Origin: MFAQ01 sp964592455
Lineage (GTDB): Bacteria; Patescibacteriota; Microgenomatia; UBA1400; MFAQ01
Length of the DNA stretch: 18,584 nt
Assembly (NCBI GenBank): GCA_964592455.1
Contig: CAZQDQ010000006.1
Location: 1-18,584 of the forward strand
Reading direction: 5' to 3'
Below, piece by piece: positions 1 through 7,192 of the stretch. Position 1 is the first letter of the stretch. Each line of letters begins with the position of its first letter. The notes beneath the pieces are model-generated. The model made no database searches and was not told where the DNA came from. It saw only the letters and a program-made list of their open reading frames with translations. Made by a program: the position numbers and the translations under genes.

Positions 1-171
1 AGTCGAAAAACCAGTTTTACGCTGCACCTTTGTCGGATCCGGTAAACCGCGAGAATACCAAGCAAAAATAACAACAACCAGCAAGGTAAAAAATAGTGAA
101 CCCAAAAATAAAATTTTGCCAAAGTTCAGATTTTTCAAAAAACCAAAATCAATTTTCTTTTTTCTGTACAT
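1..171 (-). CDS. PBP1A-type peptidoglycan glycosyltransferase/transpeptidase, N-terminal fragment
   Basis: Start of a minus-strand gene running off the left edge; exactly 57 codons are visible from the ATG at 171-169. Seen: a basic N-terminus (MYRKKK), one membrane segment at about residues 20-38, then a juxtamembrane stretch RGLPDPTKVQRKTGFST. A short basic tail, a signal anchor and a 'LPDP..V..R.GFST' linker are typical of bifunctional class A penicillin-binding proteins in CPR genomes, where the linker leads into the GT51 glycosyltransferase domain. The family polymerises and cross-links peptidoglycan outside the cytoplasmic membrane. No catalytic residue lies inside the window, so the call rests on the anchor and linker alone. 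An AGGA sequence 5 bases before the ATG is one of the few Shine-Dalgarno-like sites here. The gene is divergent from recG. Confidence 0.72.
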   Translation of the reverse strand, partial: MYRKKKIDFGFLKNLNFGKILFLGSLFFTLLVVVIFAWYSRGLPDPTKVQRKTGFST

Positions 172-187
172 ATTTTCCTAAGATCAT

Positions 188-215
188 TTTATAATAATCT
201 TATTCAAAATGACAA
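188..215 (-). promoter_or_regulatory. Putative promoter of the PBP gene
   Basis: On the minus strand, TTGTCA (215-210) is followed by a 16-base spacer and TATAAA (193-188). The expected transcript start near 181 leaves a leader of about 10 bases before the ATG at 171. The elements match sigma-70 consensus 5/6 and 5/6, but the region is AT-rich, so chance matches are likely. A plus-strand TATAAT at 190-195 overlaps it and could serve the divergent recG side; it has no convincing -35 box. Confidence 0.45.
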
Positions 216-301
216 AAAAAACCAAAAAACTCTATACCTTATTTATTATTATTGGCTCAACTGTTCTGATAATAACTAGTTTGGCTTCATTATTTGTATA
301 A
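209..301 (+). CDS. Possible 30-residue single-pass membrane peptide
   Basis: ATG at 209 opens a 30-codon frame ending in TAA at 299-301. The product has a lysine-rich start (MTKKTKK) followed by a continuous hydrophobic segment from about residue 8 to the end, so it would be a tiny N-in membrane peptide. I recognise no family. It overlaps the TTG start of recG by 8 bases, which would permit translational coupling. A TATAAT at 190-195 would start transcription about 7 bases upstream of the ATG. Against it: AT-rich DNA yields short hydrophobic frames by chance and there is no Shine-Dalgarno sequence. Treat as a candidate only. Confidence 0.3.
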   Translation: MTKKTKKLYTLFIIIGSTVLIITSLASLFV

Positions 302-2279
302 AAAATTGGAACTTACCGAGTCAGTAAACAACTTAAAAGGAGTAGGGGAGAGTACTAAGGAAAAACTAAAAAAACTCAATATTTACCTTGTACTTGATCT
401 CCTAAGACTGTTGCCCAACAGATATCTGGACTACTCTCAAAAAGTTGATATAGAGAAAATAACAACAGAAAAAAAGTCTGTCTCCTTCTTAGGTACGATC
501 GAAGGTCTCAAACAGTACTACACCAAGACAGGTAAGTTGTTTACAGAAGGCCAAGCCAAAGACCAAACCGGACAAATCAAAATCATCTGGTTTAATAATC
601 CGTACATAAAACGACTCATCAAAGAGGGCACTGTCTACACTATCGCCGGCAAAACCAGTAAATTTGCCAACAAAATCTGCCTTATCTCACCCACAATCGA
701 AGAAGGGGATTCACTTACTCTAAACACTAGTGGCCTAGTTCCCATATACCCTCAAACTCAGGGAATCAACTCCCGCTGGCTTCGCCAAAAAATAAATAGC
801 GTTCTAACAAATGCAAACATAGCTGATCCACTAGAGCCAACAGAAGACTATAAACAAACAATTTCTCTGCCTCAGGCCTACCAAAAAATTCACTTTCCAA
901 AGACCAAGGACCAAAAAAAACAAGCAGACAGACGACTATCCTTCAACGAACACCTGAAAATTAGCCTAAAAAATCTTTTAGAATTACAAGATCTTGGCCC
1001 TTCAATAAAAATAACTCCCGACAAAAATCTGTTAAATTCAGGACTTAACAAGTTTCCTTTTCAACTCACAAAAGACCAGCTCAAAGCTACAAACAGCATA
1101 CTAAATGACCTTTCTAAAGATTACTATACCCACAGACTTATTCAAGGAGATACAGGGTCCGGAAAAACAGCAACCATTATTCTGGCAGCAAATCAAAGCA
1201 TCAATAGTGGTTTTAGCTGTGTTTTGCTAGCCCCAACTCAAATACTAGCCAATCAACATTTTTCTTCATTCAAAAAGTACTCCCTTTTCCCAGAAAACAT
1301 CACCCTTGTTACAGCAAACGAAAAATTAACCATCAATAAAAACCGTCCAACTATTTTTGTTGGTACCCATTCTCTAATCAGTAACCTCAGAAACGATCTA
1401 GTTTTTCCAGTTTCTTTTGTGGCTATCGATGAACAACACAAGTTTGGTGTAGAGCAAAGAGAAAGTATTCAAAAAAGAAGGCCCGTCCCCCATGTTTTTA
1501 ATCTTTCTGCCACCCCCATCCCTAGAACAGTTGCCCAAGGAATACTAGGAGAAATAAATATAAGCACCATAAAGCACAAACCAGAAAACAGGCTACCTAT
1601 AAAAACATACGTCATAAACGAAACTTATTTTAACCAAAAAGGTGTGTCTTGGTTAGTAAAAAAGAACTCCGAAAAAAATAAGGTCTTCATTGTTTCCCCA
1701 ACTATATTCACAAACAAAAAAACATACTCAACAGAAAGCCTACAAAATAAATATAAAAAAATATTTCCAAAAGGCACACCTATTTTTGTTGTTCACGGCA
1801 AACTAAAACAAGAAGAACAGAACCGAGTCATCTCACTATTTGCAAATACAGAGTCGTCAGTTCTAATAGCTACGTCGTTAATTGAAGTGGGTATAGATAT
1901 CCCTAGCGCTAATATCATGATTATCCACTCCGCCGAAAGATTTGGTCTGGCTCAGTTACATCAGCTGAGAGGCAGGGTTGGTAGAGGTGCAGATCAAAGC
2001 TACTGTTTTCTGGTGCCGACAAATGACGATCAGGAAGAAACCGAAAGACTCAAACTAATGACCAAATACAACTCCGGCCTCACTTTAGCCAAAAAGGACC
2101 TCATTCTTAGGGGTTCGGGTGAAGTCTTTGGTCAGAGACAACATGGAGCACTCCAAACAAAACTCAAATACTTTTGGTCAAAAAAAAGTTACTTACTAGC
2201 AAAAAGTATTGCCAAAGACCTCATTGCAAAGGATGTAACTAAAGCAAAAAACATTGCCACCAAGCTCAATTACTGTTAA
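294..2279 (+). CDS. recG: ATP-dependent DNA helicase RecG
   Basis: RecG is a superfamily 2 helicase that remodels stalled replication forks and Holliday junctions. Domains seen: an N-terminal helix-hairpin-helix-like stretch (VNNLKGVGESTKEKL, about residues 11-25); the OB-fold wedge domain (about 60-160); helicase motif I GDTGSGKT near 284; the DEQH Walker B motif near 379; SATPIPRT near 405; and a C-terminal helicase lobe ending in QLRGRVGRG near 555-563. The RecG-specific segment RGSGEVFGQRQHG follows. At 661 residues it is close to the family's usual 680-700. An in-frame stop at 273-275 and the lack of any early ATG force a TTG start, at 294 or 306. It leads a tight plus-strand cluster; rsmD and coaD, often next to recG elsewhere, are absent. 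Confidence 0.95.
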   Translation: MYKKLELTESVNNLKGVGESTKEKLKKLNIYLVLDLLRLLPNRYLDYSQKVDIEKITTEKKSVSFLGTIEGLKQYYTKTGKLFTEGQAKDQTGQIKIIWFNNPYIKRLIKEGTVYTIAGKTSKFANKICLISPTIEEGDSLTLNTSGLVPIYPQTQGINSRWLRQKINSVLTNANIADPLEPTEDYKQTISLPQAYQKIHFPKTKDQKKQADRRLSFNEHLKISLKNLLELQDLGPSIKITPDKNLLNSGLNKFPFQLTKDQLKATNSILNDLSKDYYTHRLIQGDTGSGKTATIILAANQSINSGFSCVLLAPTQILANQHFSSFKKYSLFPENITLVTANEKLTINKNRPTIFVGTHSLISNLRNDLVFPVSFVAIDEQHKFGVEQRESIQKRRPVPHVFNLSATPIPRTVAQGILGEINISTIKHKPENRLPIKTYVINETYFNQKGVSWLVKKNSEKNKVFIVSPTIFTNKKTYSTESLQNKYKKIFPKGTPIFVVHGKLKQEEQNRVISLFANTESSVLIATSLIEVGIDIPSANIMIIHSAERFGLAQLHQLRGRVGRGADQSYCFLVPTNDDQEETERLKLMTKYNSGLTLAKKDLILRGSGEVFGQRQHGALQTKLKYFWSKKSYLLAKSIAKDLIAKDVTKAKNIATKLNYC

Positions 2280-2282
2280 AAT
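2254..2282 (+). promoter_or_regulatory. Putative promoter for rpmF inside the end of recG
   Basis: TTGCCA at 2254-2259, a 17-base spacer, then TAAAAT at 2277-2282 preceded by TGT (an extended -10, TGN). The match to sigma-70 consensus is 5/6 plus 5/6 with ideal spacing. The -10 box lies 8 bases before the rpmF ATG at 2291, so the transcript would have almost no leader. It would let the ribosomal and rnc genes be transcribed independently of recG. Confidence 0.5.
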
Positions 2283-2290
2283 AAACAAAT

Positions 2291-2443
2291 ATGGCAGCCA
2301 CACCTAAAAGAAAAATATCAACCCAAAGGCAAGGTAAACGCAGATCCCAAATCAAATTGTCTGTAAGCAATCTTATAACCTGCAAAAAATGCGGCAACCT
2401 AAAGAAGTCCCATTTTCTTTGTCCAGTCTGTAAATCAAAATAA
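2291..2443 (+). CDS. rpmF: 50S ribosomal protein L32
   Basis: A 50-residue protein in the gap between recG and nusB. It starts MAATPKRK, close to the usual L32 start (MAVPKRK), has a basic middle, and carries a zinc ribbon with cysteine pairs at residues 31/34 (CKKC) and 44/47 (CPVC), spaced as in zinc-binding L32. L32 sits on the large ribosomal subunit near the peptidyl transferase region and contacts 23S rRNA. Length is normal (50-60). It begins 11 bases after the recG stop and ends 3 bases before the nusB ATG, so it is co-transcribed with both. No Shine-Dalgarno sequence precedes the ATG. Confidence 0.95.
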   Translation: MAATPKRKISTQRQGKRRSQIKLSVSNLITCKKCGNLKKSHFLCPVCKSK

Positions 2444-2446
2444 AAC

Positions 2447-2860
2447 ATGAAATCTGCCCTGGACCCTAGACATCTAAAGCGTGTTGCCGTATTTAAGTCA
2501 CTTTTTGCGGGAAGTTTTACCGAGCAAGAAGAAGTCCCTTCCAGAGTTAACAAAATAAACACCAACATCACTCAAATTGACGATATTATCCAAAAGTGTG
2601 CACCAGAATGGCCTATTTCCCAGATAAACAAGGTTGATTTAGCTGTTCTCCGACAAGCTGTTTATGAACTACTTTTCAAGCTCCAAACTCCTACAAAAGT
2701 CATCATTGATGAGGCTGTTGAAATCGCCAAGAGGTATGGCGGCAAAACCAGCTCTAGCTTTGTAAATGGTGCTCTAGCTGCCGCAATAGGCCACGCCAAC
2801 CGTAATGTTGAACAAGAAACACCACCTCAAAACACCAAATCCGATCATGAGACCAGCTGA
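2447..2860 (+). CDS. nusB: Transcription antitermination factor NusB
   Basis: A 137-residue all-helical protein. The start (MKSALDPRHLKRVAVFKSLF) matches the family's N-terminal helix, with an insertion-like SFTEQEEVPSR stretch after it. The C-terminal half holds the hallmark segments: DLAVLRQAVYELLF, then TKVIIDEAVEIAKRYGG, then SSSFVNGALAAA. NusB binds the boxA RNA of rRNA operons together with ribosomal protein S10 (NusE) and supports antitermination and rRNA maturation. The length is typical. The last 14 bases overlap the start chosen for rnc, so translation of the two is probably coupled. Its place between rpmF and rnc groups rRNA transcription, rRNA cleavage and ribosomal protein genes. 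Confidence 0.93.
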   Translation: MKSALDPRHLKRVAVFKSLFAGSFTEQEEVPSRVNKINTNITQIDDIIQKCAPEWPISQINKVDLAVLRQAVYELLFKLQTPTKVIIDEAVEIAKRYGGKTSSSFVNGALAAAIGHANRNVEQETPPQNTKSDHETS

Positions 2861-3545
2861 TATCCAGAAAATTGAATCCCTTCTAAAGTACAACTTCAAC
2901 AACAAGCAACTACTTGTTACTGCACTAACCCATAGATCGTGCCTTAATAGTCCCAAACCAAAAGAAAGTTACGAAAGATTGGAGTTTTTAGGGGATGCCA
3001 TTTTAGAAAAAATGATCTCAGTTTTTCTTTACCATAAGTACCCTAACAAAATGGAGGGGTTTCTAACAGCTGCCAGATCTTCATTGGTCAGAACCGAATC
3101 TTTGTCTAGCATTTCCAAAACATATGGATTCGACAAATTTATTCTTATGAGTAAAGGGGAGGAAGCAACTGGTGGCAGGCAAAATTCCTCAATTCTTGAA
3201 GACACTATCGAAAGTTTGATTGGTGCTCTTTACTTGGATGGTGGACCAGAGGCCGCTCAGAGATTTTTCGATAAATTCATACTGCCTAACGCCGACATAG
3301 AAATAAGTGAGTCCCAACTTAAAGACCCAAAGTCTTTATATCAGGAAAAAATACAAGCAATGGGAATTAACTCTCCAGTTTACCAAACAGTCAAAGCTGA
3401 AGGACCAGACCATAGCAAAACTTTTCAAGTTCAGGTTTTAGTTGATAATAACCCTATAGCAATTGGAGAAGGAAAAAACAAACAGCAGGCAGAACAAAAC
3501 GCAGCCAAAAAGGCCCTAAGCCTTATAGATCAACTCAATAAATGA
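2847..3545 (+). CDS. rnc: Ribonuclease III
   Basis: A double-strand-specific endoribonuclease that processes rRNA precursors and other duplex RNA. With the ATG at 2847 it has 232 residues (E. coli 226). Signature ERLEFLGDAIL lies at 43-53, with acidic metal-binding residues E46 and D50; the second pair, D119 and E122, sits in LEDTIESLIGALYLDGG. A C-terminal double-stranded RNA-binding domain (about 160-230) has the expected KSLYQEKIQ start and the AEQNAAKKAL end. An in-frame ATG at 2805 would add 14 residues (LNKKHHLKTPNPI) deep inside nusB. I prefer 2847 because MRPADIQKIESLL is where family alignments normally begin. It overlaps nusB by 14 bases. Confidence 0.95.
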   Translation: MRPADIQKIESLLKYNFNNKQLLVTALTHRSCLNSPKPKESYERLEFLGDAILEKMISVFLYHKYPNKMEGFLTAARSSLVRTESLSSISKTYGFDKFILMSKGEEATGGRQNSSILEDTIESLIGALYLDGGPEAAQRFFDKFILPNADIEISESQLKDPKSLYQEKIQAMGINSPVYQTVKAEGPDHSKTFQVQVLVDNNPIAIGEGKNKQQAEQNAAKKALSLIDQLNK

Positions 3546-3551
3546 TATAAT
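3543..3551 (+). promoter_or_regulatory. Extended -10 promoter candidate for rpsP
   Basis: TGATATAAT (3543-3551) is a perfect extended -10 element whose TGA is also the rnc stop codon. Only a weak -35 (TTATAG, 3523-3528) lies 17 bases upstream, which extended -10 promoters tolerate. The box ends 6 bases before the rpsP ATG at 3558, so initiation would fall on or next to the start codon and give a leaderless rpsP-khpA mRNA. Confidence 0.5.
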
Positions 3552-3557
3552 AGCCAC

Positions 3558-3788
3558 ATGCTGAAAATCAAACTTCAACCAACCGGAAAAAGACATCAAC
3601 GTTACTATCGCATAGTTGTAGCCCAAGACAAATCAAAGCTTTCAGGCAAAGTTATAGATACACTAGGATCCTATAATCCACACAGTTTAGATAATACAGT
3701 TAACGTTGACAAGACCAATTATCAATCATGGATTAAAAAAGGGGCACAACCCACCGCTACCATTAAAAATCTCATAAAAAGCAAATGA
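3558..3788 (+). CDS. rpsP: 30S ribosomal protein S16
   Basis: A 76-residue protein with the S16 layout: N-terminal LKIKLQPTGKRHQRYYRIVVAQ (usual form 'IRL.R.G.K..P.YRIVVAD'), then the LGSYNPH motif, and a C-terminal helix with SWIKKGAQPTATIKNLI (usual 'wl.kGAqPTdtV..ll'). S16 is an assembly protein of the small subunit body that binds 16S rRNA. Length is at the short end of the family (about 75-90). Its last codon overlaps the khpA start as ATGA (3785-3788), indicating coupling. In many bacteria rpsP-khpA is followed by rimM, trmD and rplS; here the cluster stops after khpA. Confidence 0.95.
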   Translation: MLKIKLQPTGKRHQRYYRIVVAQDKSKLSGKVIDTLGSYNPHSLDNTVNVDKTNYQSWIKKGAQPTATIKNLIKSK

Positions 3789-4066
3789 AGCAGCTTATCG
3801 AATACATTGTCAGCAACATCGTTAACCACCCCGAAAGCGTTGTTGTTACAGATACACCATCGGAAGATGGCAGCTTTACCAAATACCTGATTCAAGTTGA
3901 CCCAGAAGATATAGGTAGGGTAATTGGCAAACAAGGAAAAGTCATTAAATCAATCCGTCAAATTGTCCGCATTGCGGCCATTCAAAAAGGTACCAGAGCC
4001 ATGGTAGACCTCTTAGAACAAGACGGTACTGTCAAAACAGAGGATAGTAGTCAAGAAGAGGCCTAA
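3785..4066 (+). CDS. khpA: KH-domain RNA-binding protein KhpA
   Basis: A 93-residue protein with a single type II KH domain. The RNA-binding loop is visible as IGKQGKVIKSIRQIV with the GxxG at residues 48-51, after a strand YLIQVDPEDIGRVI. The N-terminal helix (MKQLIEYIVSNIVNHPESV) is the normal KhpA start. The C-terminal 15 residues are acidic (EQDGTVKTEDSSQEEA), a tail beyond the roughly 75-80-residue core. KhpA pairs with KhpB (Jag) in Firmicutes as a global RNA chaperone affecting cell division; no khpB is in the window. The ATG overlaps the rpsP stop. Its TAA stop overlaps the pilO stop on the other strand by 4 bases. Confidence 0.92.
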   Translation: MKQLIEYIVSNIVNHPESVVVTDTPSEDGSFTKYLIQVDPEDIGRVIGKQGKVIKSIRQIVRIAAIQKGTRAMVDLLEQDGTVKTEDSSQEEA

Positions 4067-4869
4067 AAACCAAACATATCCGCAGAAGACGTTGACGTAA
4101 GGGCTGCTGAAGTAGCCACTATCTGTCTGTCATTTATTGTAATCAAATCAAAATCTTGCAACAAATCTGCTGTCTCTAAGTTTTTCTCCGTCAAGGACTG
4201 AATTTTATTCAAGTTTATTTTGCCTAAGTTGGCCTGATAATAACGAAGTTCCATCGCTATCTGCACATTCTTGTTTTCAGATTGTTTGGCAAGTTTTGTC
4301 ACCTCTTGCAAGTTAAGATCCGAAACAACACCATAAGGAAGACTGGTTTCCACCTTATTGATAAATTTTAGTAAAACGTCAACAGGCGCCGACACGACAA
4401 TTTTAATTGGATAAGAAGAAAAACTCACCATCTCACTATTTCTGTTAGTTGTAGACTCAACCGAATTGCTATCCAACAAAACTCCAGATGGCAGACTATA
4501 AGAAACAATGGAAACACCTGTTTGATTTGCAATTTCTCTCAAAATAAATATTGCTTTGTCCGGTGAATAATTACCTGGAATAGAAGCTAAAATCTTTACT
4601 TGTTCGCTATCTGACAGCTCGTCGTTCAATTTATCAATACCATTTTTTGACTCTTTTAAAGAGTTTAAAGCGGCAGTTTCTACACTAAGATTTGCCTCTA
4701 GCTTTTTTATGTCGTCGTACATTGGCCTAACATAAAAGATAGAAACCATTAACATCATTAAGATTGACAAAACTCCCGCCACAAAAACCCTCAACATCTT
4801 CTCTGAAATCCAATCAGGTAAAATTAAACCAAAGATCTTCTTGTAGCCAACTATTTTTGACTCAACCAT
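4063..4869 (-). CDS. pilO: Type IV pilus alignment protein PilO
   Basis: A 268-residue bitopic membrane protein: cytoplasmic tail (1-25), one membrane segment (about 26-47), a coiled-coil-prone stretch (48-90, DDIKKLEANLSVETAALNSLKESK) and two mixed alpha/beta regions, the usual PilO ferredoxin-like layout. PilO partners PilN in the inner-membrane alignment complex that links PilM in the cytoplasm to the pilus. Identification rests on topology and its place after pilM and pilN, since PilO sequences diverge widely. It is the last gene of the operon, overlaps the pilN end by 8 bases, and stops in the CTAA shared with khpA. No PilP gene follows, as expected where there is no secretin. Confidence 0.82.
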   Translation of the reverse strand: MVESKIVGYKKIFGLILPDWISEKMLRVFVAGVLSILMMLMVSIFYVRPMYDDIKKLEANLSVETAALNSLKESKNGIDKLNDELSDSEQVKILASIPGNYSPDKAIFILREIANQTGVSIVSYSLPSGVLLDSNSVESTTNRNSEMVSFSSYPIKIVVSAPVDVLLKFINKVETSLPYGVVSDLNLQEVTKLAKQSENKNVQIAMELRYYQANLGKINLNKIQSLTEKNLETADLLQDFDLITINDRQIVATSAALTSTSSADMFGF

Positions 4870-5416
4870 TTTTTCTTAGTTCAAACTGAAGTTTAATAAC
4901 ATAGCCACCACTTTTATCCCTCGTCACTCCCTCAGAAAACACAGAAGCAAAAACCGTTTGATCAATTATAGTTTTATCCATTATGCGTTCCTCAAACTCG
5001 TAAGCAGTAGCAAGATCAGGGATATAAGCTGACACAGAAACCCATCCTTTATTTTGAAAGTCAACATTTCTCAAGACAGCACTTAGTGGTAGTACAGCTA
5101 CTATCTCATCCATATAACGCTTATACTCAAACTTTCCCAGATTGACCTTTTCAACCTGGTCTAGTATTCCTTTCGAAAGAACAAAGTTGTTTACAGCCTC
5201 ATTGTTTGCCCGAATTTCATTTGAAATAACTACGGACTGTGCATTTACCGAATCGATTTGACGCTTCAAGTTGTATGTTTTGTACAAGGCGAATCCAGTA
5301 AAAAACAAAAACGTTACAAAAACAATACCAAAAACAATCCAAAAACCCCTAACCACAATATATCTAGTTTTTGCAACGTATTTTTTTCTCCCTGCCAAAT
5401 TAACTCTTGTTTTCAT
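4862..5416 (-). CDS. pilN: Type IV pilus alignment protein PilN
   Basis: A 184-residue bitopic protein with a short basic N-terminus, one membrane segment (about 25-46), a coiled-coil-prone region (LKRQIDSVNAQ onward) and an extracytoplasmic alpha/beta domain of about 90 residues. The cytoplasmic tail carries MKTRVNLAGRKKY. In characterised PilN proteins the equivalent 'INLLP' motif inserts into PilM, so VNLAG is probably a variant of that docking motif. It binds PilM and forms heterodimers with PilO. The ATG abuts the pilM stop directly (TAAATG). Call by motif position, topology and gene order. Confidence 0.85.
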   Translation of the reverse strand: MKTRVNLAGRKKYVAKTRYIVVRGFWIVFGIVFVTFLFFTGFALYKTYNLKRQIDSVNAQSVVISNEIRANNEAVNNFVLSKGILDQVEKVNLGKFEYKRYMDEIVAVLPLSAVLRNVDFQNKGWVSVSAYIPDLATAYEFEERIMDKTIIDQTVFASVFSEGVTRDKSGGYVIKLQFELRKNG

Positions 5417-6418
5417 TTAAATAGCTAAACCATAAGATAAAGAAAATACTGGCCCCATCTGCAACGTTTCAGGATCGAGATCCTGACCTTCAAAAATATT
5501 TCCTGTCGAGACTTCAACCCCATCCAAAGACTTCCCAAGATAACCCGCCAAACCTTGTAAAAAAGCTCCACCTCCCGTCATAAGTAGCTTATTAACTCTT
5601 ATTTCCCCATATTCATTTCTAAAAGTAAGCAACATTTTTCTAACTTCAAGAATTAAGTTGTCTACAATAGGTTTTAATACTTTATATATTTTTCCATCTA
5701 ATTGATTTTCTATCATTCCATATGTTTTCTTATATTGTTCTGCCTGCTCTACCGTCAGTCCAAAATTATCTGCAATTATGCTCGTCATTGCTTGGCTCCC
5801 TACAGAAAAATAAAAACCGCCAAATATCATATGTTTATTTGCCAAAGCAACCTTAGTTCCGGAATAACCAATATCCACAACAATACTGGGACTCATCTCT
5901 TCTAAGTTAGGTGAAAAGGCTCTAAGTAGTGGAGCCGCCTCATTTTCCAAGCGGGTCGGCTCTAAACCAAGTAGCTCAAACAGCTGCAAATACAGCTCAG
6001 AGACCTTACTTGGAACAGCTACTACATAAGCCGCAATTTTTTCCTCACCCGTAAACTGATTGTTATCAAACACCGACCAAGAGCTTTCTATTTCGTTAGG
6101 AGGAAAGGGAACAGATTGATCTAGTTCCCACTTAATGGCAGTTGACAACTCTGGTGTAGACATTCGAGGAAAAACCATGGTTTTAGCAAAAACAAGAGAC
6201 TCTGGTAAACTAGCCACTACAGAAGTTTCACCTATATCATTTTCTCTTAGCCCATTTTTTATCTCATCCGTAAACTGAATCCTCTCAGAGTTCGACATTG
6301 TGGTAATTAATTTACCAAACTTATTTGGAAAATAGGCCACATTCTTAACTAACCCGTCCTTAACAACCAATGCCTTTACACTCGATGTTCCAATATCAAT
6401 GCTTAACGTTTTTGCCAT
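5417..6418 (-). CDS. pilM: Actin-like ATPase PilM
   Basis: A 333-residue cytoplasmic actin-fold protein of the type IV pilus. Visible actin-family motifs: phosphate-1 loop SIDIGTSSVKALVV (residues 6-19), phosphate-2 loop VVDIGYSGTKVALAN (about 177-191) and adenosine motif LLMTGGGAFLQG (about 283-294). The family segment AIKWELDQSVPFPPNEIE, highly typical of PilM, lies near 88-105. PilM binds nucleotide and the N-terminal tail of PilN, coupling the cytoplasmic motors to the PilN-PilO complex. Length is normal (about 340-350). Three bases separate it from the stop of the PilX-like gene, and pilN follows with no gap. No Shine-Dalgarno sequence is visible. Confidence 0.93.
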   Translation of the reverse strand: MAKTLSIDIGTSSVKALVVKDGLVKNVAYFPNKFGKLITTMSNSERIQFTDEIKNGLRENDIGETSVVASLPESLVFAKTMVFPRMSTPELSTAIKWELDQSVPFPPNEIESSWSVFDNNQFTGEEKIAAYVVAVPSKVSELYLQLFELLGLEPTRLENEAAPLLRAFSPNLEEMSPSIVVDIGYSGTKVALANKHMIFGGFYFSVGSQAMTSIIADNFGLTVEQAEQYKKTYGMIENQLDGKIYKVLKPIVDNLILEVRKMLLTFRNEYGEIRVNKLLMTGGGAFLQGLAGYLGKSLDGVEVSTGNIFEGQDLDPETLQMGPVFSLSYGLAI

Positions 6419-6421
6419 AGC

Positions 6422-7192
6422 TTACTGAATAATTGATCCAAAAGAAAAAAGAGCATAGTCAAAAACTTCAGGAGTTCTTTTGTCTCTTGACTCTTCGTAA
6501 TTAAGACCATACCTCACAGTTTGTGAACCAACGCCAACCGTACCTTCAGATTTATAAGAAACAATCTGAACTGGCAAAATATCACCAATAGGCTGAAAAC
6601 CAAGGATAGCTGGCCCGCCATACACAGAAACCCTAACTCTTTTTATGGTAGGGTCCAAACTTATCTGGTCAGTAACATTAGTAAATTCAACTCCGTTTAA
6701 AGTTCCATTTGCAGTTACTCTAGTAAAACCATTCTCGCCGGTAGTGTCATATGCCATATCAATGATTTGATTATCACTTATTTTGCTAACAAAAAGAGCA
6801 GAAGGAGAGCTTGTAGTTGACTTCCAATATATTTTTATACCCTGCAAAGCAGCCGATCCGTTCAAAACTATGTCTATACTAGACCCAGACGATACGCGAT
6901 CGGTCAACAAGCCATCTTGACCCTTATTCTCCAACGTTACCTTGTATGATCTGTCTTCACCCACAAGGGTCGTGTTTAAAGACTCTTGTCTAGAAATAGC
7001 TTCTTCTAAACCAGACTGAGCTGTTAAAAAAGCGTCAGATGATTCTTTACTCAACTGTTGAATTCTAGTCTCTGTCGTTACTCTACCGGCCACAGAAACA
7101 ACCACAGCACTCACTACAGTCATAATCAACACCATAACTAAAGCAACTTGACCAGAACTTCGTATATCTTTTTTTCTAATTAATCGATCCAT
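6422..7192 (-). CDS. PilX-like pilus assembly protein (minor pilin-like)
   Basis: A 256-residue protein with a basic start, the segment SSGQVALVMVLIMTVVSAVV (membrane helix about 15-36) and, after it, SSDAFLTAQSGLEEAI. This matches the PilX N-terminal pattern 'G.alv..L......A....E...Af.aAe.GLe.A'. There is a glycine at a possible cleavage point but no Glu at mature position 5, as is usual for PilX/GspK-type tip components. The rest is beta-rich and has no cysteine. It ends at DYALFSFGSIIQ; related proteins often continue past this motif, so it may be shortened. It overlaps the upstream minor pilin gene by 17 bases. Probable role: tip-complex subunit initiating pilus assembly. Confidence 0.7.
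   Translation of the reverse strand: MDRLIRKKDIRSSGQVALVMVLIMTVVSAVVVSVAGRVTTETRIQQLSKESSDAFLTAQSGLEEAISRQESLNTTLVGEDRSYKVTLENKGQDGLLTDRVSSGSSIDIVLNGSAALQGIKIYWKSTTSSPSALFVSKISDNQIIDMAYDTTGENGFTRVTANGTLNGVEFTNVTDQISLDPTIKRVRVSVYGGPAILGFQPIGDILPVQIVSYKSEGTVGVGSQTVRYGLNYEESRDKRTPEVFDYALFSFGSIIQ

Noticed and set aside
2266..2571. A 101-codon minus-strand frame across rpmF and the start of nusB.
   Set aside because: Both plus-strand genes are clear family members, so the antisense frame is a by-product.
4060..4110. A possible terminator between khpA and pilO.
   Set aside because: The minus strand has GGTTTTTAGG but no stable stem before it, and the plus strand has none either; the short ACGT repeat near 4089 is too weak.
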